From Duganella sp. Root1480D1 (GTDB lineage Bacteria; Pseudomonadota; Gammaproteobacteria; Burkholderiales; Burkholderiaceae_D), in the NCBI RefSeq assembly GCF_001427305.1, contig NZ_LMFZ01000048.1, positions 1,355 through 65,354 of the forward strand: a DNA stretch of 64,000 nucleotides. The letters are read 5' to 3'. Under the pieces are notes generated by a model. It did no database searches and had not been told where the DNA came from. It was given only the letters and a program-made list of their open reading frames with translations. Within the stretch, counting starts at the first letter, position 1. Every line of letters begins with the position of its first letter. The position numbers and the translations under genes were made by a program. This document shows positions 50,401 to 57,859 of the stretch, one piece after another.

Positions 50401-50678
50401 TGAATGGTTTCTATATAGCGCGGCGTAGCGCTGGAATCGCTGAAGGCCTTGCGCAGTTGGGCGATGGCTTTGTGGATCGGGTTATCGCCGAAGGCGGTCG
50501 AGCCCCAGCATTCGTGCAGCAGCTGCTGCGCCGACAGGACTTCGCCCTGTCGCTGGCACAGGAAGAGCAGGACGTCCATCACGCGCGGCTCCAGCTGCCG
50601 CGTCTCTACCCCGTTCTCAATGGAGTTCGAAGCAGGATCGACCTGCCATTCGCCAAACCTGAAGCTCTTCACCGTCAT
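47439..50678 (-). CDS. winged-helix / STAND NTPase / TPR transmembrane regulator
   Basis: The 1079-residue protein combines four parts. Residues 1-100 are an OmpR/CadC-type winged helix (FRFGEWQVDPASNSIENG, HKAIAQLRKAFSD, IETIHKRGYR). Residues 118-480 are a STAND ATPase (PFRGLQAFDERHAAIFFGRK, Walker A GASGSGKT ending at K169-T170, LALFVDSLEVIF as Walker B). A membrane helix follows at about 568-590 (LLAMVAALALLASVLGLW), and a TPR-like helical region fills 600-1079. The layout is that of a ToxR/CadC-like membrane activator with an added ATP switch and a large periplasmic sensor. It is coupled to the 127-residue gene and heads the effector cluster. Confidence 0.88.
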   Translation of the reverse strand: MTVKSFRFGEWQVDPASNSIENGVETRQLEPRVMDVLLFLCQRQGEVLSAQQLLHECWGSTAFGDNPIHKAIAQLRKAFSDSSATPRYIETIHKRGYRTVAQVVRDYEGVAGEWLHASPFRGLQAFDERHAAIFFGRKAAIRQLADGLHEQAGKGCAMLLVLGASGSGKTSLIRAGVLPQLERDCALCLDLADMGDGGLLLALGSVLLDAEAGQGLPFERDSAASLASRLRDDTAGMVAQLQERLAGHKLALFVDSLEVIFRLPPEDEAERMAFLATLEQLAQSGFVDVLLACRNDFYPHLSNYPPLKHLKQRGGHIDLDPPDLAEIAQIIRQPALAANLHFASDPDSGLGLDEVLCAEAQSRSDMLPLLQYCLEQLYQQRGPDGELSFAVFRTLGGIEGAIGARAEQVTQALDEAQVAALPGMLAQLVCISEDDLPVTSRRLPWATLADAASQALAKAMVEARLFVSDLTAGVPTFGIAHDALLRRWPRAVAWIENHRHALQLRTRISLQAARWQSSSRSRDFLLPRGTQVNQARDLLQTPGFQLSALDRDYIHASLRRAQRDERRRAALLAMVAALALLASVLGLWAQASQKASEQHRIEAEELMGFMLGDFTDKLRPIGRLDLLDSVSNRALSYLSTAHPKDDDNALVQRAKALQVIAEIKVARADPAGAAKALLAARQILYSRWDEKAAPDKSLLKSLGANAFWLGQIDLDQRNWPAAERYFSEYLDFSNRLAAADPSDIDGWIEQSYAHSNLGTVALRRGATRHAADEFAASIALKSRALARNPGRQDLQMDLANSLSWLASACAKLGLVQEAMTLYQREAELTLALHQAVPANAQWTQRYAFALWHQASLLAERGDTAAARDSYTTAESLLQAVTRQDPSNRSWQSALYTVQLEQIKIGQAPPAARIAALQALEAKLAELVRLEPKKWNLQRLVALTAEQRAKLYWSLQQRDEANRQLAAATAALEHLHEVAPTDALVRDSLASTLLLRAEFKRSEQDSATARNTCQQAAGLLKPDLGAETEFRQLSQWARAAHCAGDEVAASMAEAQLNKMQHQQVRYVPALALNFNQKEAQ

Positions 50679-50891
50679 TGTCTATGGGTCCTCGGTATAA
50701 GCCAGCGGAAAATATTGTGGGCAAGGCGACGGTTGACTCGCTTTTGCCGATGGCGCGATAAGACTGAGTGCGATCTTGCCACAAGGTGCTGGCCGGAAAA
50801 TACGCGGTTTGTCACACTCTGGCCGTTCTTGCCCGCTGCCGGGGTGAATGTCATACTCGCGTTGCACATTTTCCGGGGGACGGATTCAAAC

Positions 50892-51347
50892 ATGAACGAT
50901 GCATGCAGCTATCTGGAACTCTTTGCCGGTTCCTGGACCGGCGAGGAGGAAATCGCAGCTTCCAAATGGGGCGAAGGGGGCGTGGCTATCGCCTCGGTCA
51001 CTGCGCGGCTCGACCTCGGCGGGCGCGTGCTGATTCAGGATTACAGTGCGCAACGCGATGGCAAGCCGTGGTTCCATGCGCATGCCGTGATCGCGTTCGA
51101 CCAGCAAACCTCCGCCTTGAGCCTGCATTGGTTCGACAGCATGGGATTCGTCCCCGCCGCACCGGCGCCAGGGGAGTGGGATGGGCGTGCACTGCGATTC
51201 GTGCGCAGCTCGCCGCGCGGGCAGACGCGCCATACCTACGTTTCCATTGGACCGGCTTCATATGAGCTGATCCTGGAAAGTTCGTTCGACTCGGGCGCCA
51301 GCTGGCTGCCTGTGATGATGGGGCGCTATTCACGGGTGGGCGCCTGA
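50892..51347 (+). CDS. DUF1579-like lipocalin-fold protein
   Basis: ATG at 50892 after GGGGGACGG. The 151-residue soluble protein reads YLELFAGSWTGEEEIAASKW, LGGRVLIQDYSAQRDGKPWF and LSLHWFDSMGFVPAAP, typical for DUF1579/THAP4-like beta-barrels that may bind a small ligand. Function unknown. It is divergent from the STAND regulator across a 213-base gap that holds no other gene but must contain both promoters. Confidence 0.78.
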   Translation: MNDACSYLELFAGSWTGEEEIAASKWGEGGVAIASVTARLDLGGRVLIQDYSAQRDGKPWFHAHAVIAFDQQTSALSLHWFDSMGFVPAAPAPGEWDGRALRFVRSSPRGQTRHTYVSIGPASYELILESSFDSGASWLPVMMGRYSRVGA

Positions 51348-51464
51348 AGTGCCGATAAGAACTCCTGGAGCTCATCGAAGAACTGTCGCAGCGTGAGCAC
51401 GCTTACGCCAGCTACTTGCGTCGAGCACGCCCGCGCGAGATTTTGGCCGCGGGCATGACTCTCG

Positions 51465-51893
51465 TCACAAAGGTATGGGACTAAACGCGATTTCGTAAAC
51501 GTCCACAACGAGATCGCCGCCTTCGCACTGAGTTACTTCAAGCGCGCGGTTAATGAAGTCGGGGAGAGGGGCAAGATGGTCCAATGCGCAAAGGAACAGC
51601 CGTTCTTCATCGGCGATGCCAAGCTGGCGATACGAGTTGAGGCAAATGAGCCCGGGATGGATGTCGAGCTTCGCGTACAGGCCACCAGGATTTTGGAATC
51701 CGTGCCCGCGAAAGTCTCTTGCATTGCGCGTCACTAACACATAGCCATCGGTTAATAGCTTGGGCAGCAAGCGCCAATCCGGCATTCCCAGTAGACCGCA
51801 GTCTCGTGCACAGGTTGCTTCGTGCCCAGCGTTAATGGCAGTTACCACCAGATGCGGCGACAGGCATTCATCGATGAAGAAGCGAAAGCTCAT
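51465..51893 (-). CDS. DUF5615 PIN-like toxin
   Basis: The 142-residue protein starts FRFFIDECLSPHLVVTAINAG and contains VLVTRNARDF, the acidic residues of the DUF5615 Mut7-C/PIN-like nuclease fold (D8, E9, D in ARDF). It is somewhat longer than usual (about 120). It overlaps the DUF433 gene by 4 bases downstream of it, the standard antitoxin-toxin order, so it likely is an RNase toxin held by that partner. Confidence 0.85.
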   Translation of the reverse strand: MSFRFFIDECLSPHLVVTAINAGHEATCARDCGLLGMPDWRLLPKLLTDGYVLVTRNARDFRGHGFQNPGGLYAKLDIHPGLICLNSYRQLGIADEERLFLCALDHLAPLPDFINRALEVTQCEGGDLVVDVYEIAFSPIPL

Positions 51894-52201
51894 TGCCCTT
51901 TGAAAGGGACTATGGTCCTGCGGATCAGCTTCCAGCCCGGGTTCAATTCACCTAGGCTCCGGCTAGGAGTCCAGGGATGAAGTTGTGCGTATATTCTGGC
52001 CGCAGCAACGAGTTCTTCAGTGATGAAGGGGAAGGATTCCTTAACCTGATTAAAGCTCATTCCGCTGTCGAAGAAGCCCAGGACTGCATCGATGGGTGTT
52101 CTGGTTCCTCGAAACACCGGCTGGCCTCCGAGTATGTCATCGGAAGCTGTGATGGCCCTCAGTGCGTCCTCTTCGACTTCGGTTTTGGCAACAATATTCA
52201 T
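51890..52201 (-). CDS. DUF433 antitoxin
   Basis: ATG at 52201 with GGGAGG. The 103-residue protein has the DUF433 HTH core: ILGGQPVFRGTRTPIDAVLGFFDSG and FNQVKESFPFITEELVAAARIY. DUF433 proteins bind DNA and neutralise the DUF5615 toxin encoded next to them. The C-terminal tail (SRSLGELNPGWKLIRRTIVP) may be the toxin-binding part. ATGA overlap ensures coupled synthesis. Confidence 0.86.
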   Translation of the reverse strand: MNIVAKTEVEEDALRAITASDDILGGQPVFRGTRTPIDAVLGFFDSGMSFNQVKESFPFITEELVAAARIYAQLHPWTPSRSLGELNPGWKLIRRTIVPFKGQ

Positions 52202-52272
52202 GACGCCTCCCACTGCCAGTTTAGACCAAAGAGAGGCGAAGCATATTTGCGGCGCATCAAGCGCCATACCGC

Positions 52273-53124
52273 TTACTTCCGGTTGGCCATCATCTCACCC
52301 AGGCGAACCGGGCCGGCCGGTCGCCATTGATCGTTGAAGTGCAGCGTATCTTTCGGGAACAGCATGACGACGGTGGAGCCGAGAAGGAAGCGACCCATTT
52401 CTTCGCCTTTCTTGAACACATACTCGTTCTTCTTATAAGTCCATTCGGTCACCTTCTGCAGGCGGGGCGGATTGACGACGCCGTGCCATGTGGTGGCCAT
52501 GCTGCCGACGATGGTCGCGCCCACCAGTACCAGCACGAATGGGCCGAAGGCGGTATCGAACTCGCACACCACGCGCTCGTTGCGTGCGAACAGACCCGGC
52601 ACGCCGCGGGCGGTGGTCGGGTTGACGGAGAACAGCTCGCCTGGCACATAAATCATACGCTTCAAGCTGGCATTGCATGGCATGTGGATGCGGTGGTAGT
52701 CGCGTGGGCTCAGGTACAGGTTGGCGAAGCTGCCGTGTTCAAAGTGTTTGGCGAGCGACGCGTCGCCGCCGACCAGGGCAGTGGTGCTGAATTTGTGGCC
52801 CTTGGCCTGGAAGATCTGGTCGCCCTCAATCGCGCCGAACTGGGAAATGCGGCCATCGACCGGGCAGACGAAGTCGGCCTTGGCCAGCGGGCGGGCACCC
52901 GGCTTCAGCGCGCGGGTGAAGAATTCGTTGAAGCTTTGGTAGCTGGCGATGTCCGAGTTGGCCGCCTCGTCCATGTTGACATCGTACTTGGTCACGAACC
53001 AGCGGATCAGGCGGGTCGTCTTGTCGCCCGCCTTGGCACCCGCCACGCGGCCAGCGAAGTTGGTCAAGGCGCTTTTCGGGAGCAGGTATTGCGGCAATAC
53101 GGCAAGTCGGGACACGGTTGGCAT
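52273..53124 (-). CDS. psd: phosphatidylserine decarboxylase proenzyme
   Basis: The 283-residue protein matches the Psd proenzyme: FNEFFTRALKPGARPL, PVDGRISQFG (catalytic Asp), HMPCNASLKRMIYVPGELFSVN, and the self-cleavage motif LGST in FLLGSTVVMLF (S about 253) that yields the pyruvoyl group. It makes phosphatidylethanolamine in the inner membrane. Start ATG at 53124, with the TonB-dependent receptor divergent. Stand-alone here. Confidence 0.96.
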   Translation of the reverse strand: MPTVSRLAVLPQYLLPKSALTNFAGRVAGAKAGDKTTRLIRWFVTKYDVNMDEAANSDIASYQSFNEFFTRALKPGARPLAKADFVCPVDGRISQFGAIEGDQIFQAKGHKFSTTALVGGDASLAKHFEHGSFANLYLSPRDYHRIHMPCNASLKRMIYVPGELFSVNPTTARGVPGLFARNERVVCEFDTAFGPFVLVLVGATIVGSMATTWHGVVNPPRLQKVTEWTYKKNEYVFKKGEEMGRFLLGSTVVMLFPKDTLHFNDQWRPAGPVRLGEMMANRK

Positions 53125-53190
53125 TCCAAAGATTGAAGATCCCGAATTATATCCTTGCTACCGTTTGCACCATAGGGTACAGTTGCGGCC

Positions 53191-53209
53191 AAGAATTATT
53201 TTCATTTTT
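53191..53209. promoter_or_regulatory. possible Fur box before the TonB-dependent receptor
   Basis: AAGAATTATTTTCATTTTT matches 12 of 19 positions of the E. coli Fur consensus and lies 8 bases before the receptor ATG, in an otherwise GC-rich region. The AT-rich stretch could equally be promoter sequence. Confidence 0.35.
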
Positions 53210-53216
53210 TGCAATA

Positions 53217-55355
53217 ATGATTCGCCTGACACTTGCCGCAACCGCCATCCTCGCCGCGACCCAGGCCATGGCCGAGGAACAGAAGCAGGAACCCGTCCAG
53301 AAAGTCGAAATCAAGGGCGCGGCCGAAGCCTATAACCCCCGCAAGGACGACACCGCCAGCAAGATCATCGTCAGCAGCGACGAATTGAAGCGCTATGGCG
53401 ACACTTCGATCGGCGATGCGCTGAAGCGCGTGCCGGGCGTGTCGGTCGGCGCCGGCGGCCGCGATATCCGCATGCGCGGTCTGGGCAGCGGCTACACGCA
53501 AATCCTGTTGAATGGCGAACGCGTGCCGACGGGCTTCAATATCGAGACGCTGGCGCCCGACAGCATCGAACGCATCGAAGTGATTCGCGCCGCCAGCGCG
53601 GAGTTCAGCACCCAGTCGATTGCCGGCACGATCAATATCGTGTTGAAGAAGGCCGTCAAGACGGCGCAACGCGAGCTGAAGTTCGGCGTGAGCCACAGCA
53701 AGGAGGCGACCAACCCGAACGGCAACCTGATCCTGTCGGATAAGGACGGCAATTTCTCCTATTCGGTCAACCTGGGCGGCGGCCGCTACGAATTCGACCG
53801 CAACGGCCTTAACGACGAAGAACTAATCGACCTGACCGGCAAGCCGCTGCTGGACCGCCGCATGCTGACGCATGACCGCGGCCATGCGCGCGGCCTGGAG
53901 TTGTCGCCGCGCCTGAACTGGAACCTGGAGAATGGCGATACGCTGACTTCACAGTCCTTCATCAACCGCAATGTCTTCAAAAGCGCGATTGACCGCGGCT
54001 ACGAGGTTGACGTGGGCCAGGCGCCATTCTTCGATGCCGTGCATATCAAGAATGAAAACAAGAACCTGTTCGGGCGCACTGACCTGAATTGGGTGCACAA
54101 GTTCGGCGAGGGCGCCAAGCTGGATGCCAAGATTGGCGGCCACCGCATGCGTACCAACGGCAAGTGGTTCGAGTCCGATGCGCACGAAGGCGCGCCCAAC
54201 CTTCAGCACGACGTTTTCAGCGGCGTGCGCGAATGGGGCATCAGTAGTACCGGCAAATATTCGACGCCGATCGGGGCCGATCACTCGCTGGCAGCAGGCT
54301 GGGAGGCTGGTTACACGGACCGCGACGACTGGCGCAAGCAGCGCGACCTGTTCAGCGCTGACGGCGCGCGCGACGACAAGGACGAGGGCTACCAGGCTTC
54401 GCTGCGCCGCGCCGCCGCCTATGTGCAGGACGAATGGAGCGTGAGCAAGGTTTGGTCGGTCTATGCCGGCTTGCGCTGGGAGGGCATCCATACGCAAAGC
54501 TCGGGCGCCGGCTTCGACCCGGTCAGCAACCGCAGCAGCGTATGGAGCCCGCTGGCGCAAACCCTGTACAAGCTCCCCAACGGCAAGGACCAGCTGCGTG
54601 CGGCCCTGACCCGTACCTATAAGGCGCCGCAGGCGTCCACGCTGTCCGGCCGCCGTTTTACCGCCACCAACAACAGCCAGATCGAGCCAGACTGGATCGG
54701 CAACCCGAAGCTGAAGCCGGAACTGGCGACGGGCATCGACGCTTCGTATGAACTTTACTGGGGCGAGGGCGGCTTATTCAGTGTGGCCGCGGCGGCCCGC
54801 CGCATCAGCAACTTCACGCGCCGCAGCGTGTTCCTGGACGACACCGGCCGTTGGGTTTCCACGATGACGAATAATGGCCGCGCCGATGTGCGCAGCGTAG
54901 ACGTGGAACTGAAATTCCCGATGAAGGCGGTGATGGACAAGGCGCCGGCGCTCGACGTGCGCGCCAGCGTAAGCCGCAACTGGTCGCGTGTCGATTCGGT
55001 GCCGGGCCCGCACAATACGCTGGACCAGCAAGTGCCGCTGACAGCCATTTTCGGCCTCGATTACAAAACCCCGGATGGCAGCTGGAGCATGGGCAGCAGT
55101 TTTAACCTGCGTACCAATGGCGAAGTCCACGTGGAATCGAATCGATATAGCTGGGCATCGGTAGCGCGCCAACTGGATGCTTACCTGGCCTGGAAACTGG
55201 ATAGCAAGACGCAGTTGCGATTCTCCGCCTGGAATTTGCTGAAACAGGATTACCGATCGAAGACTATCTACAATACGGATATTGGATCGTTGAGCGCGGA
55301 ACAGACTAGTTTTGGCGTGCGTAATATACGCCTGCAACTGGAGATGCGCTTCTGA
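53217..55355 (+). CDS. TonB-dependent outer-membrane receptor
   Basis: ATG at 53217 gives 712 residues with a signal peptide (TLAATAILAATQAMA). The plug domain (about 35-160) contains IGDALKRVPGVSVGAGGRDIRMRGLGSGYTQILLNG and IERIEVIRAASAEFSTQSIAGTINIVL, and the 22-strand barrel ends in the required aromatic (LEMRF). It lacks an N-terminal signalling extension, so it is a plain transporter. Ligand unknown: iron chelate or another nutrient. The frame is open upstream of the ATG, but those residues have no signal peptide. A terminator follows. Confidence 0.93.
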   Translation: MIRLTLAATAILAATQAMAEEQKQEPVQKVEIKGAAEAYNPRKDDTASKIIVSSDELKRYGDTSIGDALKRVPGVSVGAGGRDIRMRGLGSGYTQILLNGERVPTGFNIETLAPDSIERIEVIRAASAEFSTQSIAGTINIVLKKAVKTAQRELKFGVSHSKEATNPNGNLILSDKDGNFSYSVNLGGGRYEFDRNGLNDEELIDLTGKPLLDRRMLTHDRGHARGLELSPRLNWNLENGDTLTSQSFINRNVFKSAIDRGYEVDVGQAPFFDAVHIKNENKNLFGRTDLNWVHKFGEGAKLDAKIGGHRMRTNGKWFESDAHEGAPNLQHDVFSGVREWGISSTGKYSTPIGADHSLAAGWEAGYTDRDDWRKQRDLFSADGARDDKDEGYQASLRRAAAYVQDEWSVSKVWSVYAGLRWEGIHTQSSGAGFDPVSNRSSVWSPLAQTLYKLPNGKDQLRAALTRTYKAPQASTLSGRRFTATNNSQIEPDWIGNPKLKPELATGIDASYELYWGEGGLFSVAAAARRISNFTRRSVFLDDTGRWVSTMTNNGRADVRSVDVELKFPMKAVMDKAPALDVRASVSRNWSRVDSVPGPHNTLDQQVPLTAIFGLDYKTPDGSWSMGSSFNLRTNGEVHVESNRYSWASVARQLDAYLAWKLDSKTQLRFSAWNLLKQDYRSKTIYNTDIGSLSAEQTSFGVRNIRLQLEMRF

Positions 55356-55400
55356 AAGTAAATAGTTGTCTTATACCGGGATTTAATAGAAATGAAATAA

Positions 55401-55438
55401 AAAGCGCCGCCTGTCAAATGTGTGGCGCTTTTTTTTTA
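55401..55438 (+). terminator. rho-independent terminator after the TonB-dependent receptor
   Basis: AAAGCGCC (55401-55408) pairs with GGCGCTTT (55424-55431), loop of 15 bases, followed by seven more T. The A-rich 5' side makes it potentially bidirectional. Confidence 0.85.
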
Positions 55439-55546
55439 ATATGGTTAAATTATGTAGATAAAATCATCGCAACTATGGTACATTGCGGGAAAGAAATCTC
55501 ACACTTTGTCACACTTTGATTTTTCATACACTTAGGGTAAAGAAAG

Positions 55547-55840
55547 ATGACAACCTACCAAGAATACCAAGCGAAAATTGCTGAATTGCAAAACCTGGCG
55601 GCAGATGCGCGCAAAGCCGAAGTGCAAAAAGCCAAAGAACAGATCTGGGCGCTCATGCGTGAACACGACGTGACGCTGGCTGATCTCGGTCCAGCGGCCA
55701 AGAGCAATAAGCCGGTCAAGCCGCGTGCCCGCGTGCCAATGAAATACCAGGACCCGGTATCGGGGTCCCAATGGACCGGCCGTGGCCGGGCGCCGAAATG
55801 GCTGGAAGGCAAGAAGAAGGAAGACTTCCTGATTAAATAA
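55547..55840 (+). CDS. H-NS family nucleoid protein
   Basis: The 97-residue protein has an N-terminal oligomerisation helix (YQEYQAKIAELQNLAADARK) and the C-terminal DNA-binding motif YQDPVSGSQWTGRGRAPKWL, the TWTGRGR-type hook that reads AT-rich minor grooves, as in BpH3-like proteins of Betaproteobacteria. It silences AT-rich and foreign DNA. The upstream 190 bases are AT-rich with a repeated TCACACTTTG (55498-55517), and terminators flank the gene on both sides, so it is monocistronic and probably autoregulated. Confidence 0.93.
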   Translation: MTTYQEYQAKIAELQNLAADARKAEVQKAKEQIWALMREHDVTLADLGPAAKSNKPVKPRARVPMKYQDPVSGSQWTGRGRAPKWLEGKKKEDFLIK

Positions 55841-55857
55841 GCCGATCACGGCGAGAG

Positions 55858-55888
55858 GGGCGGATTAATATCCGCCCTTTTTCTTTTT
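55858..55888 (+). terminator. rho-independent terminator after the H-NS gene
   Basis: GGGCGGAT (55858-55865), loop TAAT, ATCCGCCC (55870-55877), then a T-rich tract TTTTTCTTTTT. The next gene starts only 14 bases later, so its promoter must overlap or lie within this region. Confidence 0.88.
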
Positions 55889-55901
55889 ATACGGCGAGAA
55901 T

Positions 55902-57188
55902 ATGTCGAGCTTAGCTTTGCGGCCGCTGCTGGCGGCTTTTCTGCTTTCCTTTGCCTCATCCGTGCTGGCGGCCAGGCCGGTGCTCCTGACGCCTGAGCGC
56001 GTCTGGACGGGCGAAGGAGCAGCCCACGCTGGCTGGTCGGTACTGGTGTCAGATGGCAAGGTGGCCGCTGCCGGCCCGACGGCCGGCGTCACGGTTCCGG
56101 CTGACGCCGAGCGCGTGGCCTTGCCGGGCAAAACGCTGCTGCCCGGCCTGATGGACCTGCATTCGCATGTTCTGCTGCATCCGTATAACGAAACGAGCTG
56201 GGACGACCAGGTGCTGAAGGAGCCGGAAGCCTACCGCGTGCTGCTGGCTGCGCGCCATGTGCAGGCGCAGCTCCAATCGGGCTTTACCACCTTGCGCGAC
56301 CTGGGTTCGGAAGGCGCTGGCTATGCCGACGTTTCGGTCAAGCGGGCGATCGAGGAGGGCGTCTTGCCCGGCCCGCGCCTGTTCGTGGCGACGCTGGCGA
56401 TTGTGGCCAGCAGCAGCTACGGCCCGAATGCCAGGTCCTACCGGCCGGACATGGCGCTGCCAGTCGGCGCCCAGGAAGTGACCGGCGTCGACGAAGTGGT
56501 CAAGGCGGTGCGCGAACAGTCGGCACGTGGCGCCGACTGGATCAAGGTGTACGCCGATTACCGCACCGGCCCGGATGGCTCGGCACACGCCACCTTCAGC
56601 CAGCAGGAGCTTGATGCCCTGGTGACGACCGCCCACGGCTCCGGGCGGCGCGTATCGGCCCACGCGGCGACCGATGAAGGAATGCGCCGCGCGGTCCTGG
56701 CGGGCGTGGACACCATTGAACATGGCTATGGCGGCAGCGAAGCCACCTTCAAGCTGATGGCCGAACGCAAAGTTGCCTATTTCCCCACCCTGGCCGCGCC
56801 GGAAGCGACCAGCGAGTATTTCCAGAAGCATGTGCGGGGTGGGGCGCCGACGCCTTCGATGCAGGCTGCGGCAAAGGCTTTCCAGCTTGCGCGCAGGGCC
56901 GGAGTGACAATTGGCCTGGGCAGCGACGTCGGCGTATTTGCCCACGGCGGCAGCGCGCGCGAGGCGGAGTGGCTGGTCAAGCTGGGCATGACGCCAACCG
57001 AGGCGCTGCGGGCGGCGACCGTGGTCAATGCCGCGGTGCTTGACCGGGCCGGCTCACTGGGCCAGATCAAGCCGGGCTACCTGGCCGACCTGGTGGCGGT
57101 GGAGGGCGATCCGACGGCTGATATTACGGCCTTGTACCATGTTGCCTTTGTGATGAAAGGCGGCATTGTCTATCGAAACGTGCGATGA
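55902..57188 (+). CDS. exported amidohydrolase family protein (Xaa-Pro dipeptidase/imidazolonepropionase-like)
   Basis: The 428-residue precursor has a signal peptide (LLAAFLLSFASSVLAAR) and an amidohydrolase TIM barrel: LLPGLMDLHSHVLLHP (metal HxH), IKVYADYR with the bridging Lys, VSAHAATDEG and IEHGYGG (two His), and GLGSDVGVFAHGG (catalytic Asp). It likely cleaves Xaa-Pro dipeptides or cyclic amides in the periplasm. It ends 6 bases before the LON-domain gene, suggesting a joint transcript. Confidence 0.88.
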   Translation: MSSLALRPLLAAFLLSFASSVLAARPVLLTPERVWTGEGAAHAGWSVLVSDGKVAAAGPTAGVTVPADAERVALPGKTLLPGLMDLHSHVLLHPYNETSWDDQVLKEPEAYRVLLAARHVQAQLQSGFTTLRDLGSEGAGYADVSVKRAIEEGVLPGPRLFVATLAIVASSSYGPNARSYRPDMALPVGAQEVTGVDEVVKAVREQSARGADWIKVYADYRTGPDGSAHATFSQQELDALVTTAHGSGRRVSAHAATDEGMRRAVLAGVDTIEHGYGGSEATFKLMAERKVAYFPTLAAPEATSEYFQKHVRGGAPTPSMQAAAKAFQLARRAGVTIGLGSDVGVFAHGGSAREAEWLVKLGMTPTEALRAATVVNAAVLDRAGSLGQIKPGYLADLVAVEGDPTADITALYHVAFVMKGGIVYRNVR

Positions 57189-57194
57189 TGAAGT

Positions 57195-57809
57195 ATGTCC
57201 GCGATCCCCTTATTCCCGTTGCATACGGTGCTGTATCCGGATGGGTACCTGCCGTTGCAAATCTTCGAGGTGCGCTATCTCGATATGGTGAAGCGTTGCA
57301 TCGAACATAAGGAAGATTTCGGCGTCGTCGCGCTGGTGCAGGGCGATGAAGTGCGCAAGCCGGACCAGCACGAAACCCTGTGCGCGGTCGGCACCATGGC
57401 GCATATCGGGGAATGGAAGGCGATCATGCCGGGCCTGATGCAGTTGCGCTGCTGCGGGCGCCAACGTTTCCGCATCGTTTCGGCCGAACAGCTAAAACAT
57501 GGCTTGTGGATGGCCGACGTGTCGCCGATCGAGGACGATATGACGGTTCCCGTTCCTTCCGAGCAGCAGGATGTGGCGGACAGCCTTGGCATCCTGATCC
57601 AGACCTTGCAGGAGCGTGGCATCCCCGCCGGGCAGATGCCGATGCAGGCGCCGTACCGCCTGCAGGAGGCGGGCTGGGTGGCGAATCGCTGGTGCGAACT
57701 GCTGCGCCTGTCGCTGTCACAAAAGCAGCTTTTGCTGGCGCAGGAGAATCCGGTACTGCGGCTGGAGCTGGTGCAGGATGTGATGGTCGAACATGGCCTA
57801 TTGAATTAG
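57195..57809 (+). CDS. LON peptidase N-terminal-domain protein
   Basis: The 204-residue protein is a stand-alone LON substrate-binding domain (IPLFPLHTVLYPDGYLPLQIFEVRYLDMV, GTMAHIGEW, CCGRQRFRI, helical end to residue 204) without the AAA+ or protease parts. Such proteins are common in Burkholderiales and may recognise misfolded proteins or interact with a protease. It lies between the amidohydrolase (6 bases) and the PaiB-like gene (50 bases). Confidence 0.9.
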   Translation: MSAIPLFPLHTVLYPDGYLPLQIFEVRYLDMVKRCIEHKEDFGVVALVQGDEVRKPDQHETLCAVGTMAHIGEWKAIMPGLMQLRCCGRQRFRIVSAEQLKHGLWMADVSPIEDDMTVPVPSEQQDVADSLGILIQTLQERGIPAGQMPMQAPYRLQEAGWVANRWCELLRLSLSQKQLLLAQENPVLRLELVQDVMVEHGLLN

Positions 57810-57859
57810 GCTATCGCTGGCTCTATGCGCGTTCCTGGCCCCGGCGTTACACTGGACGC

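Noticed and set aside
35402..50678. Interpretation of the RHS cluster as a complete type VI secretion locus or Tc toxin complex
   Set aside because: No tss, vgrG, hcp, PAAR, TcA or TcB gene is present in the window; only effector-like and regulatory genes are.
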